Positions 32,533 through 41,605 are shown, counted from the stretch's first letter. The stretch: 55,721 bases of DNA from UBA10107 sp963835585 (GCA_963835585.1 CAWIGF010000002.1:1-55721); one strand, 5' to 3'. Made by a program: numbers and translations. Notes: generated from the letters alone by a model not told the origin.

Positions 32533-33105
32533 ATGACTGATATTTTGATGAATTCTGTCGGTGCAATAGCCGGATATCTTATTGTTTTACTTTTTGCCAT
32601 TTTGGCTACATATACATATTCAATTCACGGAATTAAAAATAAAGTCAGAGTATGGAGCACAATAAGTCATCATGGAAAAAATCATAAATTAAGAAAAGTG
32701 ATACAAATCGGTTGCATTTCAATCGCATTGCTTAATATCCCGTTACTTATTGGATTGAGTTCCAAATTCAATCTCGTTTATTCTCCAATCATAGTGGTTG
32801 GCATTTTGGCATCAATTTTTTTATTTCTGACTGCAATTTCAGTCAGATGGTGTGATTCAAAAATTCACGTAATCTCAGCGTATTGTTTTTTTGTTTTTTC
32901 AGTTCTCTATGGTCTATTTAGTGGGTTTTTCATGTTTTCACATATTTCTTTTTTGGGAACAATGGAGATAATTGTTATAGGTTTGATGCTTGTAACAATC
33001 CCGTTCTTATTTTATGAACACGAAGCAAAAGGGTTTACAGAGGTTACTTTTTTAAGTCTGAATGCTATTTTGATATTGCTTATGGCGACGGCATTGCTGT
33101 TGTAA
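32533..33105 (+). CDS. polytopic membrane protein, 190 aa
   Basis: About five or six transmembrane helices across 190 residues (first AIAGYLIVLLFAILATYTYS), with a short basic loop (IKNKVRVWSTISHHGKNHKL) after the first helix. No transporter or enzyme motif recognised. It lies alone between two tRNA-derived repeats, so probably cargo. Confidence 0.65.
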   Translation: MTDILMNSVGAIAGYLIVLLFAILATYTYSIHGIKNKVRVWSTISHHGKNHKLRKVIQIGCISIALLNIPLLIGLSSKFNLVYSPIIVVGILASIFLFLTAISVRWCDSKIHVISAYCFFVFSVLYGLFSGFFMFSHISFLGTMEIIVIGLMLVTIPFLFYEHEAKGFTEVTFLSLNAILILLMATALLL

Positions 33106-33203
33106 TTTATGATTTATTTTTTCGGTCATGTGGCTCTTTCTTATGAGGCGGAGCAGAGATAAATATGCCTTTGTCTATTCCTTGCTGCACGGTTAACTCC
33201 CTT

Positions 33204-33255
33204 GAATGTAAGAAAACAATATCCTTCTCTACAGGGGCGCATGCAAATGTTACTA
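33204..33255 (-). repeat. tRNA-Glu-derived repeat, copy e (radical SAM 3' end)
   Basis: Includes aatgtaagaaaacaatatc (33205-33223, exact again at 35225-35243) and the core ctacaggggc (33229-33238). The radical SAM stop codon (33253-33255) falls at its right edge. Confidence 0.6.
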
Positions 33256-35031
33256 TTTCTTGGCTACAAGTCCTGATGTCATCCTAGAATAGGTCGTGTG
33301 GTCAATTGAGTATTCTCCTAATTTCCTTTTTTTCATCAATGCATCGTTCCTGCACTTCAGAAGTATCTCGCGATGTCCTGTTTCTTTGTATCCTGCCGAC
33401 CACTTATTTATTATCTCTTTAGCAGAATTCTTGATTATTAGGTCCTTAGCATGTTTTTTAAAGTTCTCCAGTCCTCTCTCTACAGCTGGATACAATAGCT
33501 CTTTTTTATTTCCTCTCATGTTTTCGTAAATATTCTCAAACAATTTCGCTGTCGCGGATCCGGAAGCTTGGAATGGCGCCATCACCCAGTTCATCCAATG
33601 GTTTTTGTTCAATATCCTGTTGAGTGGGCTTCCAATATATACTTCCGTCATCAACTTCAAGGCCATTTCCTGCAGCTCGATAGGATCAATCCCTTCTGGA
33701 GTAGGGTCATGACATAAGAATTGTCCATCGAGTCTTTCCCAACCGATGCCTGGAAGGATCCTCCCTTCTTTCTCTAAATTTCTCCTTAAATCGGTTCCCG
33801 GAAGAGGTATAGTATTCAGTACTTGCACTGTCGATATTCCTGATTCCTTGAAGAATTTCCTGTATTTGTCTGCGCGCTCCTCTAATGTCAAGGATGATTT
33901 TTGTTTGGATTCGCCGCATATAGGATAACCGAATATGAACATTCCGTGTATGAAGAATCCTCTATCGACAAGTTTTCTCGAACGATCCAGTTCTTGCCTA
34001 TATGTAACTTTTTTGTTCATCTCCTTGAGCTCTTCATCAATCGGGCTTTCATAACCTATTGCGAGAGACCTTATGTTCGCCGCGAGCAATGCATCGAGGA
34101 GCTCGTCATTCTCGGCAGCTTCTGTCCTTACCTGAACCATGGACCCTACATTCCCGTTGAATTCAGATAGTATCCTTCCGTATCTGCTTTTATTTTTTCC
34201 ATTGCCGAGTTCAGCTTCCATCCTTCTGCAAAGTTCTATTGCTGCTTTTGGATTCATTGCGAAATTGTCATCCGTGAAGAACCTGACGGGGTATTTGTCG
34301 AATTTCTCCTGTCTTTTCATCTGCTCCATTACATAGTCTATTGAGTGCGCCCTGTGTTTGCCGTACAAGTCTCTTACTACGCAGAATTCGCAACGGAAGT
34401 TGCATCCTTTTCCCCAACTTACAAGATGGGCGCTTGGCTCTTTTTCCCTTAATTTCAAGAGGTCAAAATCAGGAGGTTCAAACCTGTCAATGTCTGGTAC
34501 TGGCTCCCTTCTTCCTGTAAAATGAGGAACGCCTTCCTCGTCAAGATAACTTATTCCAGGGATATTCGAAAGTTTGTTACTGTCAAGAACTACTCTCCCA
34601 TCTTCTATGATGTTATTTATGATTTCTTCGACAGTCGCCTCGCCTTCGCCGTGAACGACTATGTCTATTCCAGACTTTAAAGATTCAATCGGAAGTGTAT
34701 CGACATGGGGACCTCCTGCGATGGTGACGGCTCCCATTTTTTTGTATTCCTTCACCAATGAATATAGTCTGGTGGCGGCATTTGTCAAGCCACCGTAGAA
34801 CATGGCTATTTTTGCAGGCCTTTCCCTGTTCAAAGAAGCATGATTCGGCATTCCCGAAGAGGTTGGACCATTGTAGTTATTCTCGTCTAATACATATATG
34901 TTGTTGATTCTTTTGTTTGATTTCAGCGGACTGAGGACAGAGAGCAGCCCGTTAGAAGTCAAATACGCATTCGTGTATATATTGAGGGGCGGGTAATGCG
35001 GCACGATTCCAACTACGTTGACTTCTTCCAT
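33253..35031 (-). CDS. cobalamin-dependent-type radical SAM protein
   Basis: A 592-residue enzyme. Residues 1-170 are a B12-binding-like Rossmann domain (VGIVPHYPPLNIYTNAYL, GGPHVDTLP, DIVVHGEGEATVEEII). A radical SAM core follows, with the [4Fe-4S] cysteines in CNFRCEFCVV (Cx3Cx2C) and later strands including FFTDDNFAMNP and GYESPIDEELKEMNKK. The C-terminal 200 residues are helical. Family members do methylations, methylthiolations and ring rearrangements; the substrate here is unknown. TATA-like box centred 27 bases upstream. Confidence 0.9.
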   Translation of the reverse strand: MEEVNVVGIVPHYPPLNIYTNAYLTSNGLLSVLSPLKSNKRINNIYVLDENNYNGPTSSGMPNHASLNRERPAKIAMFYGGLTNAATRLYSLVKEYKKMGAVTIAGGPHVDTLPIESLKSGIDIVVHGEGEATVEEIINNIIEDGRVVLDSNKLSNIPGISYLDEEGVPHFTGRREPVPDIDRFEPPDFDLLKLREKEPSAHLVSWGKGCNFRCEFCVVRDLYGKHRAHSIDYVMEQMKRQEKFDKYPVRFFTDDNFAMNPKAAIELCRRMEAELGNGKNKSRYGRILSEFNGNVGSMVQVRTEAAENDELLDALLAANIRSLAIGYESPIDEELKEMNKKVTYRQELDRSRKLVDRGFFIHGMFIFGYPICGESKQKSSLTLEERADKYRKFFKESGISTVQVLNTIPLPGTDLRRNLEKEGRILPGIGWERLDGQFLCHDPTPEGIDPIELQEMALKLMTEVYIGSPLNRILNKNHWMNWVMAPFQASGSATAKLFENIYENMRGNKKELLYPAVERGLENFKKHAKDLIIKNSAKEIINKWSAGYKETGHREILLKCRNDALMKKRKLGEYSIDHTTYSRMTSGLVAKK

Positions 35032-35105
35032 GCTAAACGCGACTAATTAAGCTTATTTAAATAGGTATCCTCTGCTTTTTATATATTGGGAAACAAAATC
35101 CCTCT

Positions 35106-35115
35106 CTACAGGGGC
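35106..35115 (-). repeat. tRNA-Glu-derived core, copy f
   Basis: The sequence ctacaggggc, preceded by tccctct and joined directly to the NHL remnant. Confidence 0.5.
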
Positions 35116-35193
35116 ATTGCAGTTGATTCTTCTGGAAATATTTACGTCGCAGATGTGTATAATTATATGATCCGGGAAATTCAATTCAAATAA
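35113..35193 (+). pseudogene. NHL-repeat gene remnant
   Basis: Reads GIAVDSSGNIYVADVYNYMI followed by REIQFK and a stop. This is one full NHL beta-propeller blade (the motif 'GIAVDs.GNiYVAD..n..I..') at the end of a lost gene. No start is present. It joins the repeat core at 35106-35115 without a gap, so the break is probably at the recombination site. Confidence 0.7.
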
Positions 35194-35224
35194 TGATGGA
35201 AACAGAATATTTCTCTCCCCCTCA

Positions 35225-35243
35225 AATGTAAGAAAACAATATC
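35225..35243 (-). repeat. partial repeat, copy g
   Basis: aatgtaagaaaacaatatc, identical to 33205-33223, preceded by ctctccccctca as in copy c. Confidence 0.6.
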
Positions 35244-35295
35244 TACTTGTAAAGAGTAAGTGGGCAGGCGTGGAAGCGTTAGAGTTCGTAGCTTT

Positions 35296-35418
35296 TCAAA
35301 TCAACTGACTTATTGCGAGCCCTATTACTATTCCTGCTATTAAAGCACAGAACATTAATATCCGCACCTCTCTAATATGTCTATATTTGATCAAAGCTTT
35401 AATGTCAAATAGTTTCAT
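35296..35418 (-). CDS. small single-pass membrane protein, 40 aa
   Basis: Encodes MKLFDIKALIKYRHIREVRI then LMFCALIAGIVIGLAISQLI: a basic helix followed by one transmembrane helix at the C-terminus. A TATA-like box (gatttataagc in minus) is centred 26 bases before the ATG. Its size and shape recall small membrane peptides of mobile elements, but this is only a resemblance. Confidence 0.5.
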   Translation of the reverse strand: MKLFDIKALIKYRHIREVRILMFCALIAGIVIGLAISQLI

Positions 35419-35480
35419 ATAAAACAATATCTAAACCATGCTTATAAATCCCTTGATTTCATCCACATGATGATACGGGT

Positions 35481-35510
35481 GTGCGGTCTAGGGTATTTTT
35501 AAAGCTTGTC
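35481..35510 (-). repeat. repeat family copy h (promoter end)
   Basis: Thirty bases identical to 27468-27497, including the A/T box gggtatttttaaag. The following bases still resemble the 3' end of the small gene at 27486. Confidence 0.75.
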
Positions 35511-35605
35511 GTGGTAATTAGGCCCTTTTCATAGTTCTTTTTCGTAGTAATTTCATGGTGGTAACAAATGGAAACATTTATATCTATATTATTTTTTTGG
35601 CATTC

Positions 35606-36049
35606 ATGATTTACGGAGAAATTACGGTCAATAGGTTGGAACTCGATGAATCTAATCCTTCACGATTTATTGAGGCGCCACGTGATCCTAAAGGAGGAAC
35701 TTGCGACATCTTGTATCGTCTTGCTCTTTCATATTCTTCTGAAACTTCAAAAGATGGAGCAGTCATTGATTGGGTTACCGGAAGTGGACAACGTCTTCAT
35801 AATGATTTTCCTCCTCAAGGAAGGTTTAATGCGCCCGAAGGAATCTATCCAGGAAAAACGATATCTGTTTTGTTGAAGGAGGACCATGGTTCAATGACGC
35901 CATTTTCTTCTCCAAAAATGGGCTTTAAATCTGTTGACTCTGCCATATCAGCGATTCTCGAAAGAGATAAACTTATGTCTGATATAGAACAAATTCAAAA
36001 ATGTTCTTTGGTCGCAAGGATTGTAAGCTTAGATTTTATCTTTCCATAG
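35606..36049 (+). CDS. hypothetical protein, 147 aa
   Basis: The start at ATG 35606 (MIYGEITVNRLEL) is preferred to 35555, because the TATA-like box aacatttatatc lies about 27 bases before it and the upstream codons overlap that box. A soluble protein of unknown family with motif-like segments PRDPKGGTCDILYRLALS and FNAPEGIYPGKTIS. Confidence 0.55.
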   Translation: MIYGEITVNRLELDESNPSRFIEAPRDPKGGTCDILYRLALSYSSETSKDGAVIDWVTGSGQRLHNDFPPQGRFNAPEGIYPGKTISVLLKEDHGSMTPFSSPKMGFKSVDSAISAILERDKLMSDIEQIQKCSLVARIVSLDFIFP

Positions 36050-36089
36050 AAAAATTCTAGCTATCACAAAAGTAGTTTCTAAAAATGTT

Positions 36090-37118
36090 CTACGATTGTT
36101 TGTTGAGCGTGAAGCTGCCGCCGGTTATGCTCGCGAAAGACCCGCCGTTTACGGTTATGGTACCGGCATAGTTTCCGGTCATGACATCATCGGCGATTGT
36201 CGCGGTGAATGGTATCACATATGACATCTCTTGGTCAGTGAAGTACATTGTTCCCGTGAGCGTATCTCCTGTAATGCTGCCTGAAATAGTTCCGTCGGAG
36301 GCATACGCTTCGTCGGCGCAATCAGGGTCTGAACTTGTGGAAGATCCGTTGTCGAATACAGTGCCGCTGAAATCTCCATGGCTTTCATTGAATGTGAAAG
36401 TCAGGGTTCCTGCATCATCAGCCACACAATTTGGCGAAGTCTCTACTTCTGTATATGGTCCTGCCCATGTTTCCTCAGTTGTTCCTTTTTGGACAGTGAT
36501 GTCTGCAGTCCCGCATTTTTGGTATGCCTGAGAATCAGTCGCACAAACACCGACTGTATACTCTCCTTCTTTGTTAGGCGTTCCTGTCAGATGTCCATTA
36601 GTACCGACGATCGTGCCAAGAGGTGGAGCTCCGTTCATGAAAGTGTCTGATTGGAATCCATATGGTGGATTTCCTCCCGATGCTGTCGCTATCTGCACAT
36701 CGCATTTCTGCTTCACTGTGCATGTGGCTGGAGTCGTTATGATTTGGAGAGTGTTTGTCTCGACAATTTTTATGGTGTATGACGCATCAGCAGAATGTCC
36801 GGCGCTGTCTTTCACAGTTACGGTGAATGAAGGAGATTCGCTTTTTGTTGTTCCGGGATCCAATCGTGCGAGACCACCTATGGTGCCGTCAGAACCGAGA
36901 TTGAATCCTTGGGGCAGTTGTCCGCTGGTGATTGAGAAGCTATATGGAGGAGTGCCGCCAGCGATAATCAGCTTGTATGTCGCTGATCCGGGAGCTTCCC
37001 ACGCAGGAAGTGCCGTAGTCTTTATCTGAAGAGCTCCGCCTGTCGCAGTTTGTCCGGAGGAACATGCGATGACTGCAATAACAATCATGCTCAAGAATGC
37101 AAGATATCTTATGTTCAT
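36090..37118 (-). CDS. lipoprotein with Ig-like (He_PIG) domains
   Basis: A 342-residue surface lipoprotein. Signal peptide with lipobox AVIAC (Cys19). Two putative-Ig domains follow: residues about 30-120 (GGTPPYSFSITSGQLPQGFN) and 125-210 (ASGGNPPYGFQSD, TGTPNKEGEYTVGVCATD), the He_PIG pattern. The last 130 residues form a Gly/Thr-rich beta domain (GTLTFTFNESHGDFSGTVFD). Probably adhesion or extracellular binding. TATA-like box 26 bases upstream. Confidence 0.85.
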   Translation of the reverse strand: MNIRYLAFLSMIVIAVIACSSGQTATGGALQIKTTALPAWEAPGSATYKLIIAGGTPPYSFSITSGQLPQGFNLGSDGTIGGLARLDPGTTKSESPSFTVTVKDSAGHSADASYTIKIVETNTLQIITTPATCTVKQKCDVQIATASGGNPPYGFQSDTFMNGAPPLGTIVGTNGHLTGTPNKEGEYTVGVCATDSQAYQKCGTADITVQKGTTEETWAGPYTEVETSPNCVADDAGTLTFTFNESHGDFSGTVFDNGSSTSSDPDCADEAYASDGTISGSITGDTLTGTMYFTDQEMSYVIPFTATIADDVMTGNYAGTITVNGGSFASITGGSFTLNKQS

Positions 37119-37232
37119 ATTAGTTATTCATTTTCTATGCTATTTAAATTTTATTATAGAAACAAGAAATACCCTAACTGAAAAAGGCAAAAGCTTGGAT
37201 AAATATTTAAACAAGATATATATCACATCAGT

Positions 37233-37880
37233 ATGTGGGTAGCTAAAATTAAGATTAGTGGTGAAAGAGGCTTACTTGGCAGCAGGGCAAAGAAGCATGA
37301 CATTTCCGTGGCAAGCTATCCGATATCCGTAAAGAAAAAAGAAGGTTATCTCCTCATTGACACAGTGGCTTTTTTATTTGGCAAAGAACAAAACAAAAAG
37401 AGATTTGTAAGCGATTTAAAAAAATCAAAAGAGGTAATCAATTTGGAGGTCAATGGGGATTTTATAGTTGCGCAAGTCAGAGATCCTAAAGAATTGGAGC
37501 CTGCATATCCTGAGAGCATAATGAATATAGAGCCAGTATTAATTGATTCAAACGGAGATAACTTCTATACAATCGGCGGCTGGGACAGAAAAGAGCTGAA
37601 CAAATTCCTCAACTTTATTTCCAAGAGATATAGTAAAGTCGAACTTCTCAAAATAGAAAAAAGAAAATTATCTAATTTCTCTTTAATGAAATTAGTGCCA
37701 GAACTTACTGGGAAACAAAAAAGCGCGATAGAACTGGCCATTAAACATGGTTACTATAAATATCCAAGAAAGACAAGTGTGGAAAAACTGGCGAAGCTTT
37801 CAAATGTTTCATTTTCTGCTTTTCATGCTCATTTAAGAAAAGCTGAGCAAAAACTCCTGCCTTTTTACCTGGAGAGATAA
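37233..37880 (+). CDS. Bat-type HTH (HTH_10) transcription regulator
   Basis: A 215-residue regulator. The C-terminal HTH_10 domain typical of bacterio-opsin-activator-like proteins is clear: LTGKQKSAIELAIKHGYYKY, then PRKTSVEKLAKLSNVSFSAF and HLRKAEQKLLPFYL. The N-terminal 150 residues are a ligand-sensing-like domain. TATA-like box 27 bases upstream. It precedes the isoprenoid-synthase-like gene by 56 bases, on the same strand, and may regulate it. Confidence 0.9.
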   Translation: MWVAKIKISGERGLLGSRAKKHDISVASYPISVKKKEGYLLIDTVAFLFGKEQNKKRFVSDLKKSKEVINLEVNGDFIVAQVRDPKELEPAYPESIMNIEPVLIDSNGDNFYTIGGWDRKELNKFLNFISKRYSKVELLKIEKRKLSNFSLMKLVPELTGKQKSAIELAIKHGYYKYPRKTSVEKLAKLSNVSFSAFHAHLRKAEQKLLPFYLER

Positions 37881-37936
37881 ACATGCGATATGTATCACTA
37901 TAAATATTATATATCTTTGTCCCATTTCTTTGTATC

Positions 37937-38797
37937 ATGGGAAGTGCCGTAAAAGAATTAGTCAGAAGCGATAATACTCTTGTGGGGAACTTAGCCAATC
38001 TGCTTGCTGAGCCTTTCGGGATACAAGACCCTGAAACGATCTCTGAAGTGGCGTCGATTACGAGCAATTTTAACAATTTTACTCATTTAATTGATGATGC
38101 TACGGATGAACATGCATATGATAAACGTGCAAGTGGTTTAGTCCATTTGGGTGTGGATGAACTTCTAGAAGGAATAAATCGCGGATTGCTGATGGTTCGT
38201 CAGCCAAATCAGTGGTTTTCTAGATTGCAGCAATATTGGAAAGAAGCCAGCGCAGGAGAAAGATATTTGTGGAAGCATAATTCTAATTTAGCAGTTTACG
38301 AGGAAAAAGACTTTGAAATGCTCGGTAAAAGAGGGGCGATGGCCAAAGTACCTATTTCTTTATATGCAGACATTTCTAGTCAAACAGATTCAGTCTTGCC
38401 ACTCGAAGCAGGCGTTGAAAATGCGGCTATTGCAGTTCAGTTATTTGATGATATTTTCGATTGGAAAGATGATCTTAAAAATAAAATTTATACTCACCCC
38501 ATTGCACTTGCATACAGCAGGGTAAAACAATTGGATCATGAAAGCATTGAAAAAGGATTATTCTGCCATGATGCATTTAATGATTCCATAATTGAAGCTG
38601 TGAAATACTTGGAAAAGGGAAAAAACTTTTTCCGCGTTTCCGGAGCGTATCAATTGGCATCAATGCTTGAGGATTTTACAGAAAATGCATCGTTCTTGAA
38701 CGAAAATGTCGGGCAATTGGATGAGAAATATCACGGGAATGCAGACTTGACTAAAGAGATAAAGAAGATTACGCATCCATTGCTGCTGCAACATTAA
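37937..38797 (+). CDS. isoprenoid-synthase-fold protein
   Basis: A 286-residue, all-helical protein resembling polyprenyl synthetases. Two Asp-rich motifs appear at the expected spacing: HLIDDATDE (residues 50-58) and QLFDDIFDWKDD (about 174-185). These would bind Mg and diphosphate in class I terpene/prenyl synthases. The first motif is atypical (DDATDE rather than DDxxD...R), so it may be a terpene-synthase-like or divergent enzyme rather than a geranylgeranyl-diphosphate synthase. Cytoplasmic. TATA-like box 26 bases upstream. Confidence 0.7.
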   Translation: MGSAVKELVRSDNTLVGNLANLLAEPFGIQDPETISEVASITSNFNNFTHLIDDATDEHAYDKRASGLVHLGVDELLEGINRGLLMVRQPNQWFSRLQQYWKEASAGERYLWKHNSNLAVYEEKDFEMLGKRGAMAKVPISLYADISSQTDSVLPLEAGVENAAIAVQLFDDIFDWKDDLKNKIYTHPIALAYSRVKQLDHESIEKGLFCHDAFNDSIIEAVKYLEKGKNFFRVSGAYQLASMLEDFTENASFLNENVGQLDEKYHGNADLTKEIKKITHPLLLQH

Positions 38798-38801
38798 AAT
38801 A

Positions 38802-38957
38802 ATGGTAATTATAAGGAATTATCGCGATTCAGACTATGAAGATGTGAAGCATAATTTGGAAGAATCTGAATTATACATCCCTATGTGGGATACTAGAGAA
38901 AATCTAAAGGAAAAAACCAGGAGAAAGCCTGTGATTCTAGAATTGTTTATATATTAG
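38802..38957 (+). pseudogene. N-terminal remnant of a GNAT acetyltransferase
   Basis: A 51-codon frame, MVIIRNYRDSDYEDVKHNLE and on to KPVILELFIY, matches the first two strands and helix of GNAT enzymes, then stops before the acetyl-CoA site. It starts 4 bases after the isoprenoid-synthase-like gene. The lost 3' part has been replaced by the promoter of the next gene. Confidence 0.65.
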
Positions 38958-38975
38958 TCTTATTTCGCCTCGTGA

Positions 38976-39749
38976 ATGATAACTGGAAAGAATATTGTCT
39001 CATTGCAACCTACGCTGCCTGATGTGCTTGAGGCAGTCATCGGTTCAATTGTGCAGGCAAAGAATGTTCAATATTATTCACAGAAATCAGAAAAAAAAGA
39101 GGATCTTGGCGTCATCATCGACAAGTTCATCAGGGGAGACCTTGCAAGAAACACAATTTGCACATACCTGAAACAGATAGATCCAAGTTCCTCATACAAG
39201 ACATCACAGGAGTTCCAGGATATTAACAAAGGTGATGCCGGATGCGACATAGTCCATAGCTATCATACCGATGACGGATATATGCTCGTCACGCTTGAGG
39301 TGAAATCATCCATGTTGTCGTTCAAGATGGAGAACATAGATTCCTTGCTCAAGGAAAACTCTTTGATAATTCCTGCGGAAATCAAGAACGAACAAGTCGT
39401 CCCTCCGGAAAACATGAGTTGCGTCACGATATTTGCGCAGGCTCTGTTTGAGAAGAAGCCGGACATAAAACTTCCGACAGAAAAGGAGATTCTTGACAAT
39501 ACTGGCAAGATACACGATGAGACATTATCCTACATAAAGGACAAGTTTGATGTAGAAAAAAGATATCCATTAGTGCATATCGTCGGCTGGTATACTCAGA
39601 TGGATTTGAAGAAATTGCATCATGATGGGAAAACTCATCTGTGGACATACTGCGGAAAACAGCATTGGCATGTTCCCATGAATCAGGCCCTCCCCATGGA
39701 TCAATATCCTATTGTCAAAGGGCTATTTAGGTCAGTACAGCCCAAGTAA
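38976..39749 (+). CDS. putative PD-(D/E)XK nuclease
   Basis: A 257-residue protein. The block GDAGCDIVHSYHTDDGYMLV followed by TLEVKSSM has the spacing of a PD-(D/E)XK active site (D, then E-x-K). The C-terminal third is rich in W, H and Y (KTHLWTYCGKQHWHVP). I do not recognise the exact family. It may be a restriction- or repair-type nuclease. TATA-like box (tttatatatta) 25 bases upstream. Confidence 0.6.
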   Translation: MITGKNIVSLQPTLPDVLEAVIGSIVQAKNVQYYSQKSEKKEDLGVIIDKFIRGDLARNTICTYLKQIDPSSSYKTSQEFQDINKGDAGCDIVHSYHTDDGYMLVTLEVKSSMLSFKMENIDSLLKENSLIIPAEIKNEQVVPPENMSCVTIFAQALFEKKPDIKLPTEKEILDNTGKIHDETLSYIKDKFDVEKRYPLVHIVGWYTQMDLKKLHHDGKTHLWTYCGKQHWHVPMNQALPMDQYPIVKGLFRSVQPK

Positions 39750-39827
39750 GGGCCTATAAACAGGTTTGACAATATTTATATAATAGGGGTAAGTTAGGGC
39801 CACTACTTACTAGAGACGTGAAAAACC

Positions 39828-40541
39828 ATGGAAAAAATAGGCATTTTCATGCCGGCGTACAACGAGGAAGAGACCCTCGAAAGTAATGTTCTGCAAGTAT
39901 ATGATAGGGTAAAGGATATATCCGCTGACGCAGATGTAATGGATGTAATAATCGTAAACAATAATTCAACGGACAGGACAGGGGAAATCGCGGAAAAACT
40001 TGCCAAAGAAAACAGGGGGATAATAAATTATTTTGTCGAGCAAAGGGGGAAAGGGGCTGCGATAAAATACGGCTGGCTCGGGCATGACTATGACATAAAT
40101 GCGTTCATGGATGTCGATCTTTCGACAGGCCTCTCCGCTCTTTCAGACCTGATCAAGGAAATCAAAAGCGGATATGACATCGCGATAGGTTCCCGTTACA
40201 TAAAAAAGTCCATTGTCAGCCGTTCGCTGAAAAGGGAAATGATATCAAGGACATACAGGGGATTGTTTCACATCTTGTTCGGGACAGACATCGCAGATCC
40301 GCAGTGCGGATTCAAGGCGATAAACAAAAAAGTGAAGGATAACGTCCTTGCCAAAGTCGAGAATGAGGGATTTTTCTTCGATACGGAACTGCTTGTCAGG
40401 GCGCATAACGCAGGGTACAAGATAAAGGAAGTTCCCGTCATCTGGCACGAGAATCCGAGCTCAACGGTGAATTTCAAGAAGGATGTGCCGAAATTCCTGA
40501 AGGGCCTCATGCGCCTGAAATACGAGAAGACGGCCAATTAA
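39828..40541 (+). CDS. GT2 glycosyltransferase, dolichyl-phosphate-glucose/mannose type
   Basis: A 237-residue family-2 glycosyltransferase. It begins IGIFMPAYNEEETLESNV, has IIVNNNSTDRTGEIAEKLA, the metal-binding DVDLST, GSRYIKKS, and the DPQCGFKAINKKV block that marks dolichyl-phosphate sugar synthases. No C-terminal membrane domain. Likely transfers a sugar from a nucleotide donor to a polyprenyl phosphate for glycan assembly. The promoter contains taggggtaagtt, as also seen before the Fic gene. Confidence 0.9.
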   Translation: MEKIGIFMPAYNEEETLESNVLQVYDRVKDISADADVMDVIIVNNNSTDRTGEIAEKLAKENRGIINYFVEQRGKGAAIKYGWLGHDYDINAFMDVDLSTGLSALSDLIKEIKSGYDIAIGSRYIKKSIVSRSLKREMISRTYRGLFHILFGTDIADPQCGFKAINKKVKDNVLAKVENEGFFFDTELLVRAHNAGYKIKEVPVIWHENPSSTVNFKKDVPKFLKGLMRLKYEKTAN

Positions 40542-40724
40542 TTTTATTTCTTCATTTCTTGGATGATAAAATAATTTTCAGCGCCATTCCAGCCTGAGCT
40601 CAAGGAAGAGATAGGCTTCTTTGAAGTATCGTTCATGGAAGAAAGATGATTTAAATAATTATGTTCAAACACCACAGGACAACCACGGCATATATTTAAA
40701 TACTGTCTGCCTCACTTTTTTCAC

Positions 40725-41558
40725 ATGGACTCCCCAAATGTAGCGTTCAAGAGAATACAATCTCCCTCCTCGATAAATCTTTTCAAGCAGTGCCCGAGAA
40801 AATATTTCTACCAATATATTTTGCAGCTTCCTACAGGGGATAATGTATATCAGATACGCGGAAATGTCGTGCACAGCGTCCTTGAGGATTTTTTCATGAT
40901 AAACGTGAATCACATAGACGACAAAAATTTCGAAAACCAGCTTAAAATTTCCACTCAAGAATTGCTGGTAAAACATTGGCGCGAGCAGAAGGAGAGGTTC
41001 GACAAGATAAGCCTTCCCCCGGACAAGACCTTGTTTTATTTCGAGGAAACTCTGCACATGCTGATGGGATGGGTCAACCTGTTCTGCAAAAAGATAAAAA
41101 ATACCAAGAAGTCGTTCAAGGAGGCATTTCTATATCTTACGCCTTTGGCCGAGCAGCATTTCATCTCGCAGAAATACGGCGTCCAGGGATATATCGATGC
41201 CATAGAGATCCAGGATGGAAAAATACGGATCATGGACTACAAGACGTCGAGCAAGAACGAGATTACGGATGAATATCTGTTACAGCTTGCGATATATGTT
41301 TTGTTGTATGAGGAGAAATACAAGAAGTTCCCTGACGAGGTCGGCTTGTATCTCCTGAAATTCGGAGAGAAGAGCATAAAGGCCGACAGGAAACTGCTCG
41401 ATCTCGCAAAGAAAGAAGTCGAGATGATACACAAGAATACGCAAAGCGAAAGCATGGAAGACTATCCGAAGAATGCAGGTCCTTTGTGCAAGTGGAGCTC
41501 GGGAAAATGCGATTTCTACGATATTTGCTTTGGACAGAAGAAGATCCATGATTTCTAA
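40725..41558 (+). CDS. RecB/Cas4-like PD-(D/E)XK nuclease with Fe-S cysteines
   Basis: A 277-residue nuclease of the PDDEXK_1 type. Features in order: SPSSINLFKQCPRKYFYQY (first cluster Cys), RGNVVHSVLEDFF (conserved His), GYIDAIE then KIRIMDYKTSS (D...DxK catalytic core), LQLAIYVLLYEE (Q-x-x-x-Y), and a C-terminal CKWSSGKCDFYDIC. The four cysteines fit a [4Fe-4S] cluster as in Cas4 and AddB. There is no CRISPR or helicase neighbour, so a repair or replication role is as likely. TATA-like box 28 bases upstream. Confidence 0.88.
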   Translation: MDSPNVAFKRIQSPSSINLFKQCPRKYFYQYILQLPTGDNVYQIRGNVVHSVLEDFFMINVNHIDDKNFENQLKISTQELLVKHWREQKERFDKISLPPDKTLFYFEETLHMLMGWVNLFCKKIKNTKKSFKEAFLYLTPLAEQHFISQKYGVQGYIDAIEIQDGKIRIMDYKTSSKNEITDEYLLQLAIYVLLYEEKYKKFPDEVGLYLLKFGEKSIKADRKLLDLAKKEVEMIHKNTQSESMEDYPKNAGPLCKWSSGKCDFYDICFGQKKIHDF

Positions 41559-41605
41559 AAGGCAAGATTTATATTTAACCGGTTGGTCATTTTTAATGAT
41601 GAAAA

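Noticed and set aside
26453..35510. CRISPR array as explanation for the repeats
   Set aside because: Copies are far apart, of unequal length and separated by genes, not by regular short spacers.
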